Source of the DNA: Micavibrio sp. UBA1664
GTDB lineage: Bacteria; Pseudomonadota; Alphaproteobacteria; Micavibrionales; UBA1664
Length of the DNA: 5,708 bases
Reading direction: 5' to 3'
Assembly (NCBI GenBank): GCA_002320485.1
Contig: DCKW01000045.1
Location: 13,020 to 18,727, forward strand
Part shown: positions 1 through 5,708 of the stretch, piece by piece
Layout of the letters: each line of letters starts with the position of its first letter
Position numbering within the stretch: the stretch's first letter is position 1
Notes under the pieces: generated by a model
Seen by the model: only the letters and a program-made list of their open reading frames with translations
What the model was told of the DNA's origin: nothing
Databases searched by the model: none
Translations under genes and position numbers: made by a program

Positions 1-654
1 TTTTATCTTCTTAATGTGCGGCGGGATAATTCTGTATTAAGTGAATCTTCATCATCCCCGCCGATATGGTTGATTTCATTCACAGATGTCATCGCATTGA
101 TGCTGACATTTTTCGTCTTGTTATATTCCATGTCCGATCCAAACCCTGAAAAGTTCGAACGTAAAATCGGTGTCACGATTTTCGGGGAAGCACAATTTAC
201 AGGGCCGGATAACAGCGGGGGAAATGATGAGGGTGATAATATTGACAGGCTTAATTTCAATCAGGCCGAAGATCTGAAATATATCGCCACAATTATTACC
301 CAAACAATCATTTCCCGTAATATGGAGGACCAATTCAAACTGCAGCAACAGGGTGATTTACTGATGATTTATATGCACCCCGATATGCAGATAAACAACC
401 GCGATTTTTTATTATTTTTAAATAATATAGAGCCTGTTTTTCAGAGTTTGGATAACCGTATTGAACTGGTTGGAGATCCGGAGTCAGCCAGTATTTTTGA
501 TGATTTGCAAACGCTAGGTCGTGTTTTGAAAAGCTATGGCTATCGTCACGCTGTATCGATTGCCGCCCGTGATTTGCAAGGGTCGGGCATGCAATCGCGA
601 ATGGCTATCGGTATTCGTTCAAATGACGGCCGGCGTATTATTGATGTCGAGTAA
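1..654 (+). CDS. motB: MotB-like flagellar stator protein, 5' end probably outside the window
   Basis: Probable stator subunit that, with a MotA partner, would conduct protons across the inner membrane and anchor the torque generator. Residue numbers count from the GTG at 16. One N-terminal membrane helix (about 17-38) carries the MotB pattern W-x5-D, with Asp24 in SFTDVIALMLTFFVLLYSMS matching the essential proton-channel aspartate. A short plug-like stretch (41-55) and a polar linker follow. The rest (about 110-212) resembles an OmpA-like fold, including a beta segment near 151 and an LKSYGY helix end. The usual GHTD motif reads GDPE, and the conserved peptidoglycan-binding Arg seems absent. 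At 212 residues it is shorter than typical MotB (about 300). The frame is open to base 1 and the GTG at 16 has no purine-rich ribosome site, so the true start is probably upstream. The family call is fairly sure; a normal anchoring function is not. It could also be a MotB paralogue. Confidence 0.8.
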   Translation, partial: FYLLNVRRDNSVLSESSSSPPIWLISFTDVIALMLTFFVLLYSMSDPNPEKFERKIGVTIFGEAQFTGPDNSGGNDEGDNIDRLNFNQAEDLKYIATIITQTIISRNMEDQFKLQQQGDLLMIYMHPDMQINNRDFLLFLNNIEPVFQSLDNRIELVGDPESASIFDDLQTLGRVLKSYGYRHAVSIAARDLQGSGMQSRMAIGIRSNDGRRIIDVE

Positions 655-733
655 TGAAATAAAACAAGGGATAAATTCCAAATACATTATGATCATCTCT
701 GGTTGATTCTATCGTGCGGGTGTATAAATAATA

Positions 734-3700
734 ATGCGTTTCATGTTGCCAATTCTTGCCGTTTTAAGTGCCACGCCTGCGGCGGCTGCCGATGTCGCCA
801 TTTACCAACGCGATATGTATGACCGTCTGACTTTTGAAAATGTTCCTGCGGGGGATGTGGTTGTTAACGGCAATACTCTCGTTCTTCCGTTCACTGATTC
901 GATGAGTGATGATGAAAGGCAACAGCTTATATCCAAGGCGCGCAGCCTAAGTAAGGCCGCTCTCAATAATGATCGCTTGACGCTAACCTTTAATTCAGCC
1001 GTATCTGACAGTCGTAATTTCCGCATCGGTAATAAAGTAATTGTCGATGTTTTTATGGATATGGATAAACTGGCCTCAGTCAATAACACGCCAATGTCTC
1101 CCGCAATACCATCTGCGGAAGACAATCCTCGGTTAGAACAAGAACCTCTTGTTGAGGAAACCGAAGTAACCGCCACGCCTTCGATTGATAACATTAAAAC
1201 AGATGTTCAGCCTCTTGATAACGAAACACCTCCCCCCGCACCAGAGGCGACAACGCTAACGCTTCGTGAAGTCGCCAATGAAACCGCACCCGAAATGACA
1301 GCGGCTCAGACCTTGCCGGCTTTGGCCGAGCCGACGATTATTTCCGTGTCCTCGACGTCACCGTTCGGACTGGCGGTATTTGAACGGCTTGGCCGTCTGT
1401 TTATTGTGACGGATCAGGCGTCGATGGCCATTCCGCCGCAAGTATCAGGAAACGGGGGCGAGCTGGGCTGGGTCATGACGCAAATCCCGATGCAGGGCGG
1501 AAAGGCATGGATGATGCCGATACCTGAAGGCAGTTATTTAAGGCCTGAGGGCCGCGGCCTCGTATGGAGGGTCGTTATGTCCGACATCGACCCGAAACTC
1601 GATACCGCCGATATTCGCCGCCGTATGGCGGGAACCGCGACACCGCAAATTGATATCCTGTTTGATGCGCCATCTACTTTATTGCGGCTGACCGATCCCG
1701 ATTATGGGGACGATCTGGCGGTGGTGACGGTCAATAAAGCCACGGCGCGCATGAACAAAGCGTATGATTTCGTGGATTTTGATATCCTGCCTGCTGCTAT
1801 CGGGGCGGTTGTAAAGCCGAAATCCGACGGGTTGAGGCTTCAAACGGCATCACAATATGTAACAATTGGCAATGCAAACGGCCTGACGATAGCGCAGGAG
1901 TCACAGGCCGAAATTGTTAAAAGTTATCTGCGGGATCAGGGTAAAGTGACAGACCAGCTGAAAAAGCCTGTCACCACGCTTGACCGTGTATTTTATTTCT
2001 CTGATTGGGGCGGCACTATTCAACCGCAGGAATATATACAAAAACGTAAGGACCTGGATAATTTTCTGGCGCTTGCGGAAGAGGGGAACAAACTCAGTGT
2101 CATTCTTGATCTTGTCAAATTGACACTGGCGCAAGGCATGGGGCATGAGGCATTAGGTTACCTCAATCTGGCAAAAGCCGTTAACCCGCAAATTGAACAG
2201 GCTTCGGAATATCTTGCATTGAAAGGTGCCGCCCATTTTCTGGCACATCAATTTGATTTGGCGGAACCGTACTTTGCCGATAATGATCTAAAAACAATTG
2301 CCGAGGCGCAATTATGGTTGGCCGCAACGCAGGCGGCATCGGGAGACGAAAAAACCGCCTTGCAGACCTATAATGATAACGCATTATTAACCGGTATTTA
2401 CCCCTATCATATTCGTAAGCAAGTGCTGGCGCCGCTTACCCTTGCCTATTTAAATCAGGATCAGGGCGAAGGGGCGTTGCCGCTGATCGATATGTTGGAA
2501 GAAGGTCAACGCAACATGTCGCAAGAAGATAAGGCAACCGTTGCCTATCTGAAAGGGCGTGCACAATCAGTGACAGGCCGTCCTGATGAAGGGATTTCAA
2601 ATCTATATAAAGCTTCAACAGGTGATAAGCTCGGCCCCTATGGTATTCGGAGCGAACTGCTGCTTATTCAGGATGAATTGGCGCGGAATGTCATTAAGCC
2701 AGACGAAGCGATAAAACGGATGGAACGGTTACGTTTTTCCTGGCGTGGTGACGCGCTTGAAACCGAAATTCAAATTGCGCTGGGTAATTTGTATATTGAA
2801 AACGACCAACCGCGCAAAGGCCTAAGTATTCTGAAACGCGCTGCCACCAATACCGATTCCGCGCAGGAACGCCGTGACATTGTCCGTAAAATGTCCGATG
2901 CCTATAAATCCATTTTCATCAGTGATGATTTTAAAACGCTTGATCCGTTGATTGCGGTTGCCGTCTATGATGAATTCAAGGAATTGACGCCGGTAGGGGA
3001 TGAAGGAAACCGCCTTATTGACTCGCTTGCCGATAAGCTGATGAGCATCAATTTGATGTCACGGGCCGCCACTGTTTTGAAAGATAAAATGAATCGCCTC
3101 GGCGGCGGTGAGAATGCCATTAAAAGCGGTCTGAGGATTGCCTCGATCGAATTGTTGGATCGTGAACCGGAAAAGGCGTTGGAGACCTTAAAAACAGTTG
3201 ATACGATGATGGCGCAATATCGTGGTGATGATAAAAGTGATTTAAATAACCAGATTATTTTGCGAAAGGCCAAAGCCTATTCGGAGTTGGGGGAGCCTGA
3301 ACGCGCATTATTTATGACGGAAGGATTAAGCGATACCGACGATGTGACAAGGTTGCGTGTCGATACGGCATGGCGGTCAGGCCAATGGGTGGCGGTGACT
3401 GATAATTTGTCAAAACTTCTTGCACGGCAAAATATTACACCCGCAACACCACCGACCGAACAACAGGCGCAACTGATCTTAAATCAGGCTGTGGCATTAA
3501 GCCTTTCCAATCAGTATGATTCTTTACAAAGATTTGCCCAGCAATATGATACGGTAATGAAGCAAACTCCTATCTATAAACAGTTTTTGGTGGTGACAAG
3601 GCCCCAGAATATTTCCAATCTCGCCGATCGTGAAACTTTACTGGATGTCACATCCGAAGTTGATTTATTCCAAGGCGTGTTGCAGCGAAGCGGAAGCGAG

Positions 3701-3748
3701 CAGGATAGTACCCCTTCGGCAGAACCTGAATCCGCCGCGGCGCAGTAA
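734..3748 (+). CDS. Exported periplasmic TPR protein with AMIN-like N-terminal domain, motility-linked by context
   Basis: I cannot assign a named gene. The 1004-residue product begins with a short signal peptide (MRFMLPILAVLSATPAAAAD, cleavage near 19-20), so it is probably periplasmic. Residues 20-112 look beta-rich, with YDRLTFE and a terminal VIVDVFM strand, recalling AMIN-type envelope domains. A Pro/Glu/Thr-rich linker spans about 117-200. A second beta-rich region (about 200-390) contains GLAVFERLGRLFIVTD. From about 450 to 985 it is almost all helical, with degenerate TPR-like pairs such as ALGNLYIENDQPRKGLSIL and AKAYSELGEPERALFM. It ends in a short Ser/Glu/Ala tail. The ATG at 734 is the first possible start after an in-frame TAA at 725-727; its ribosome site is weak. 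It lies 79 bp after the MotB-like gene on the same strand, so a stator-related envelope role, loosely like rhizobial MotC, is plausible but inferred. AMIN and TPR calls are by eye. Confidence 0.8.
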   Translation: MRFMLPILAVLSATPAAAADVAIYQRDMYDRLTFENVPAGDVVVNGNTLVLPFTDSMSDDERQQLISKARSLSKAALNNDRLTLTFNSAVSDSRNFRIGNKVIVDVFMDMDKLASVNNTPMSPAIPSAEDNPRLEQEPLVEETEVTATPSIDNIKTDVQPLDNETPPPAPEATTLTLREVANETAPEMTAAQTLPALAEPTIISVSSTSPFGLAVFERLGRLFIVTDQASMAIPPQVSGNGGELGWVMTQIPMQGGKAWMMPIPEGSYLRPEGRGLVWRVVMSDIDPKLDTADIRRRMAGTATPQIDILFDAPSTLLRLTDPDYGDDLAVVTVNKATARMNKAYDFVDFDILPAAIGAVVKPKSDGLRLQTASQYVTIGNANGLTIAQESQAEIVKSYLRDQGKVTDQLKKPVTTLDRVFYFSDWGGTIQPQEYIQKRKDLDNFLALAEEGNKLSVILDLVKLTLAQGMGHEALGYLNLAKAVNPQIEQASEYLALKGAAHFLAHQFDLAEPYFADNDLKTIAEAQLWLAATQAASGDEKTALQTYNDNALLTGIYPYHIRKQVLAPLTLAYLNQDQGEGALPLIDMLEEGQRNMSQEDKATVAYLKGRAQSVTGRPDEGISNLYKASTGDKLGPYGIRSELLLIQDELARNVIKPDEAIKRMERLRFSWRGDALETEIQIALGNLYIENDQPRKGLSILKRAATNTDSAQERRDIVRKMSDAYKSIFISDDFKTLDPLIAVAVYDEFKELTPVGDEGNRLIDSLADKLMSINLMSRAATVLKDKMNRLGGGENAIKSGLRIASIELLDREPEKALETLKTVDTMMAQYRGDDKSDLNNQIILRKAKAYSELGEPERALFMTEGLSDTDDVTRLRVDTAWRSGQWVAVTDNLSKLLARQNITPATPPTEQQAQLILNQAVALSLSNQYDSLQRFAQQYDTVMKQTPIYKQFLVVTRPQNISNLADRETLLDVTSEVDLFQGVLQRSGSEQDSTPSAEPESAAAQ

Positions 3749-3761
3749 AGATATAAAAAAT

Positions 3762-4616
3762 TTATTGAACGTCGGGGAGAGGCAGGCTTTGGTCAAAACT
3801 TTTGATCAGCGATCCTGCCACCAGATACCAGCCGTCGACCATCACAAAAAAGATGATTTTAAACGGCAGGGATATCATCACCGGGGGTAACATCATCATC
3901 CCCATCGACATCAGGATAGAGGCCGTGACCATGTCAATAATCAAAAACGGTAAGAACAACATGAATCCGATTTCAAACGCGCGCCGTAATTCCGAAATCA
4001 TAAAAGACGGAATAACGACAGTCATAGATAAATCCATGGGCGCCTCGACTTGCGGAGCCTCAATGATTTCCTGAAATAACTGTAAATCTTTCGGACGTGT
4101 ATGCGACAGCATAAACGCTTTAAATGGTTCGACACCACGCTCGAAGGCTTCCATTTCCTCAATTTCCTGATTAAGAAGCGGTTTGAGGGCGGTATTATAA
4201 GCGGCATTAAAGGTCGGTGCCATAATGAAAAATGTCAAAAACAATGCCAGAGATATCATGACCGTATTGGGCGGCGTTTGCTGTACACCCATCGCGGTTC
4301 GCAGGAAAGACAACACAATGATGATCCGGGTGAAGCTAGTCATCATGATCAGGATTGAGGGGGCTAATGATAATATGGTTAGCAATCCGAGGAGTTGCAC
4401 CACGCGGCCTGTCAAGGTTTCCTGACCGCCGGTTTCGCCCGTATCAACACCTTCCGGTGACCCCAGATCCAGAGTAATTGATTGCGCAAAGGCGCTGTGA
4501 GAGGCGATGAATGTTAGTGCACCCAGAATAACAGGAGCCAATATCCACCATTTTGAAACCAGACCGCTTTTGCGTGGGGCGGTGGTGCGGACGGCCTGTA
4601 AATTAAAACCCTTCAA
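3762..4616 (-). CDS. fliP: Flagellar type III export gate protein FliP
   Basis: FliP is an inner-membrane core subunit of the export gate, which with FliQ and FliR forms the channel for rod, hook and filament proteins. The 284-residue product has an N-terminal signal sequence (hydrophobic core about 23-38, likely cleavage AFA-Q at 44/45), as FliP precursors do. The family signatures are clear: MMTSFTRIIIVLSFLRTAMG (91-110) followed by QQTPPN, then FMISELRRAFEIGF (about 205-218), and a final FKIIFFVMVDGW helix. It is longer than the E. coli protein (245), mainly through a 22-residue basic leader before the signal core. The start is TTG at 4616, supported by AAAGGA 8 nt upstream and by the lack of any in-frame ATG before the family core. 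It overlaps the end of fliO by 14 nt, suggesting translational coupling. It is intact and converges on the TPR gene. Confidence 0.97.
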   Translation of the reverse strand: MKGFNLQAVRTTAPRKSGLVSKWWILAPVILGALTFIASHSAFAQSITLDLGSPEGVDTGETGGQETLTGRVVQLLGLLTILSLAPSILIMMTSFTRIIIVLSFLRTAMGVQQTPPNTVMISLALFLTFFIMAPTFNAAYNTALKPLLNQEIEEMEAFERGVEPFKAFMLSHTRPKDLQLFQEIIEAPQVEAPMDLSMTVVIPSFMISELRRAFEIGFMLFLPFLIIDMVTASILMSMGMMMLPPVMISLPFKIIFFVMVDGWYLVAGSLIKSFDQSLPLPDVQ

Positions 4617-4908
4617 CGACTTTTTCCTTTTTATAGTCTTCCTTCGGTGCGGTCATGCCTGACTGCACTATAACAGTGTTGCCGTTTTGGGAAACAATGA
4701 CAAGATGATCTTTGGTATCGCATCGCACGATCACGGCCTTATGCTTGGTATCGATCATCCGCTGTTCAACGATTTTCAGGCGGTTTGACTTGCCGGTCAT
4801 GCCCGATTGAAACGCATTCATTTTCTTGAGGATAATTGAGAGAATACCCATAAGCGCCATGACCAGAATAAAAGCAAAGGCAAGCTGCAAGTACTGGTTG
4901 GTTTCCAT
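4603..4908 (-). CDS. fliO: Flagellar biosynthesis protein FliO
   Basis: FliO is a small membrane protein that helps assemble the FliP ring of the flagellar export gate. The 101-residue product has one membrane helix (about 5-27, YLQLAFAFILVMALMGILSI), then basic KKM. A cytoplasmic domain follows with RLKIVEQRMIDTKHKAVIV and LVIVSQNGNTVIV, matching the FliO pattern of a beta-rich core that ends in a glycine turn. I chose the ATG at 4908 over an in-frame upstream ATG at 4992 because the latter lies inside the preceding gene and would add a polar stretch before the membrane helix. The ATG is one base after the TAA of the upstream gene, with AGGAG 12 nt before it, a somewhat long spacing. Direct adjacency to fliP supports the call. 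The family is poorly conserved in sequence, so context carries weight. Confidence 0.88.
   Translation of the reverse strand: METNQYLQLAFAFILVMALMGILSIILKKMNAFQSGMTGKSNRLKIVEQRMIDTKHKAVIVRCDTKDHLVIVSQNGNTVIVQSGMTAPKEDYKKEKVVEGF
4625..4630 (-). promoter_or_regulatory. Ribosome binding site that supports the TTG start of fliP
   Basis: On the - strand AAAGGA is followed by 8 nt and then TTG at 4616. It lies inside the fliO coding sequence. Because no ATG occurs in the fliP frame before the conserved core, this site is the main evidence for the TTG start. Confidence 0.7.
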
Positions 4909-4909
4909 T

Positions 4910-5260
4910 TTATTCGTCGTCTCCTGATAAAATTGCGTTAAACGGATCCGGTTGTCCATTTGCACGATACACATAGGAAAGGATTTCCGCAATGGCCATC
5001 AGGGCCTCGGTCGGAACGGGGGAGTCCAGTTCCAGCTCAGCCAGCATTTCAGCCAAATCGGCGTCCGTTCGTACTTTAATATCGTTTTCAAAAGCGATTT
5101 GCAGGATTTTATCGGCCAATGCACCACGCGCGGCGGCCTTAATTAAAGGTGCACGGGCGGGATCGCCGCTATCCTTGATGGCGACGGCAACGGATCGTTT
5201 CTTCTTATCTATAGGCTGAAAATTAGGTTTATTTTCACTTTCGTCGCCGAAATCGGTCAT
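4910..5260 (-). CDS. fhlB: FlhB C-terminal-domain homologue (FhlB / EscU-YscU-HrcU switch family), lacking the membrane domain
   Basis: This 116-residue soluble protein matches the part of FlhB that follows its autocleavage site. That part acts in switching the export apparatus from rod-hook to filament substrates. After a polar N-terminus (1-25), SVAVAIKDSGDPARAPLIKA aligns with the AVALxYD...AP strand of FlhB. GALADKILQIAFEND, then DLAEMLAELELDSPVP, and finally ALMAIAEILSYVYR match the remaining helices and the conserved A-E-I-L-x-Y-V-Y ending. No membrane segments and no NPTH cleavage motif are present, so it is a stand-alone paralogue and not a broken flhB. The start at 5260 is preceded by a weak AGAAAG site; the longer in-frame extension to 5416 runs antisense through flgB and is unlikely. 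It is first in the fhlB-fliO-fliP cluster. Its exact role is uncertain; docking at FlhB or FlhA is inferred from the family. Confidence 0.88.
   Translation of the reverse strand: MTDFGDESENKPNFQPIDKKKRSVAVAIKDSGDPARAPLIKAAARGALADKILQIAFENDIKVRTDADLAEMLAELELDSPVPTEALMAIAEILSYVYRANGQPDPFNAILSGDDE
4921..4925 (-). promoter_or_regulatory. Likely ribosome binding site of fliO
   Basis: AGGAG on the - strand lies 12 nt before the fliO ATG, within the last codons of the FlhB-like gene. The spacing is longer than ideal, so fliO may depend partly on coupling to translation of the upstream gene, whose stop codon is one base before the ATG. Confidence 0.5.
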
Positions 5261-5278
5261 TTGGCACACTTTCTGCAA
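5261..5278 (+). promoter_or_regulatory. Sigma-54 (RpoN) promoter for flgB
   Basis: The sequence TTGGCACACTTTCTGCAA matches the sigma-54 consensus (YTGGCACG-N4-TTGCW as recalled). The -24 element YTGGCAC is complete, and the -12 element reads CTGCA. GG (5263-5264) and GC (5275-5276) are separated by exactly the required 10 bases. This predicts a transcript start near 5288, giving a leader of about 37 nt that contains the flgB ribosome site. Sigma-54 control of rod and hook genes is well known in alphaproteobacteria such as Caulobacter. An activator of the FlbD/NtrC type would be needed; I did not identify its binding site. Confidence 0.85.
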
Positions 5279-5314
5279 TGCTTGATACAGGTTTAGAATA
5301 GCAATTATCGGGTT

Positions 5315-5318
5315 AGGA
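5315..5318 (+). promoter_or_regulatory. Ribosome binding site of flgB
   Basis: AGGA lies 6 nt before the ATG at 5325 and fixes that start for flgB; it falls within the leader predicted from the sigma-54 promoter. Confidence 0.7.
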
Positions 5319-5324
5319 TAAAAG

Positions 5325-5708
5325 ATGTTAGAAAATATTGGGTTAATGAAAGGGATCGGCGGCAAAATGAACTGGTTGAACCAGCGCAGTGTCGTGCTAT
5401 CCGAAAATATAGCCAATGCAGATACACCGCGTTATCGCCCTTCGGACTTGAAAGAAATTGATTTTGGCTCCGTTATGTCAGCCGCGCAAAACAAACCGCG
5501 TATCAATCAGGTCGCAACAGATAGCGCGCATATCGGCGCCAATCCAAAAGTCGGTGAGTCGAAATCAGCCAGATTAAAGGATGTTTACGAAATCGCACCG
5601 GCCGAAAACTCTGTTATTCTTGAACAACAATTATTCAAGGCTCAAGAAATAATGGCCGATTACAATATGATGACCAATTTATATCGTAAAAATATCGGTA
5701 TGATTAAA
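5325..5708 (+). CDS. flgB: Flagellar basal-body rod protein FlgB, 3' end cut by the window
   Basis: FlgB is a proximal rod subunit in the periplasm, exported by the flagellar type III apparatus and placed between the MS ring/FliE and FlgC. The visible 128 codons include the N-terminal rod-protein signature LSENIANADTPRYR (25-38) and the C-terminal helix EQQLFKAQEIMADYNMMTNL followed by YRKNIGMIK, which pairs with the N-terminal helix in this family. FlgB is usually about 130-138 residues, so only a few codons are missing; the frame is open at the right edge. The ATG at 5325 has AGGA at 5315-5318, 6 nt upstream. It is probably the first gene of a rod operon (flgC and fliE are commonly next, outside this window). 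A sigma-54 promoter lies just upstream. Confidence 0.96.
   Translation, partial: MLENIGLMKGIGGKMNWLNQRSVVLSENIANADTPRYRPSDLKEIDFGSVMSAAQNKPRINQVATDSAHIGANPKVGESKSARLKDVYEIAPAENSVILEQQLFKAQEIMADYNMMTNLYRKNIGMIK

Noticed and set aside
655..733. Possible promoter in the gap between the MotB-like gene and the TPR gene (TATGAT at 688-693; TTGATT followed by TATAAA).
   Set aside because: No -10/-35 pair has acceptable spacing, and CTGG...GTGC in this gap has the wrong spacing for sigma-54. The TPR gene may simply be co-transcribed with the gene before it.
802..1194. 130-codon open frame on the - strand antisense to the TPR gene.
   Set aside because: The + strand frame has a clear signal peptide and domains; the antisense product has low-complexity Ser/Leu/Arg composition and no recognisable features.
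2242..2260. TGGCAC inside the TPR gene, like a sigma-54 -24 element.
   Set aside because: The position that should hold the -12 GC holds TG, and the site lies deep inside a coding region.
3733..3742. CGCCGCGGCG palindrome at the end of the TPR gene, considered as a terminator stem.
   Set aside because: It has no loop and no following T run; it encodes the Ala-rich C-terminus.
3802..4425. Several + strand open frames opposite fliP.
   Set aside because: They are shadows of fliP, whose family motifs are unmistakable on the - strand.
5318..5346. Possible sigma-70-type promoter for fhlB on the - strand: TTAACC (5341-5346), 17-bp spacer, TTTTAT (5318-5323).
   Set aside because: Each box matches only four of six consensus bases in AT-rich DNA, and the site overlaps the flgB ribosome site and start. 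The fhlB promoter remains unassigned.

Overview
This window is a flagellar gene segment from a Gram-negative bacterium. Moderate GC, an accessory FlhB C-terminal-like gene next to fliO and fliP, and a periplasmic TPR protein beside a MotB-like gene suggest an alphaproteobacterium, perhaps near Rhodospirillales or Micavibrionales. That placement comes from recalled gene order and is not proven by the sequence.

Left half, + strand (1-3748): the gene for a MotB-like stator protein, probably cut at its 5' end by the window edge. After 79 bp comes a 1004-codon gene for an exported protein with beta-rich domains in its N-terminal part and a long helical TPR-type region. The MotB-like protein keeps the membrane helix and the proton-channel aspartate. 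Its OmpA-like domain is short and appears to have lost the residues that normally grip peptidoglycan.

Right half: three genes on the - strand, read from right to left, form a tight cluster (5260 to 3762): an FlhB C-terminal-domain homologue, fliO and fliP. All belong to, or dock on, the flagellar type III export gate. fliP starts at TTG inside the end of fliO, with a good ribosome binding site. The cluster converges on the TPR gene with only 13 bp between the stop codons. Divergent from it, on the + strand, is flgB (proximal rod protein), cut by the right edge.

The 64-bp region between the two divergent transcription units holds a near-consensus sigma-54 (RpoN) promoter reading towards flgB, directly next to the start codon of the opposite gene. 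The window therefore joins motor torque generation (MotB-like plus periplasmic TPR protein), export-gate assembly (FliO, FliP, FlhB-like) and rod assembly (FlgB). No RNA genes, mobile elements, CRISPR arrays or phage genes were seen, and no stretch over 300 bases lacks a gene.
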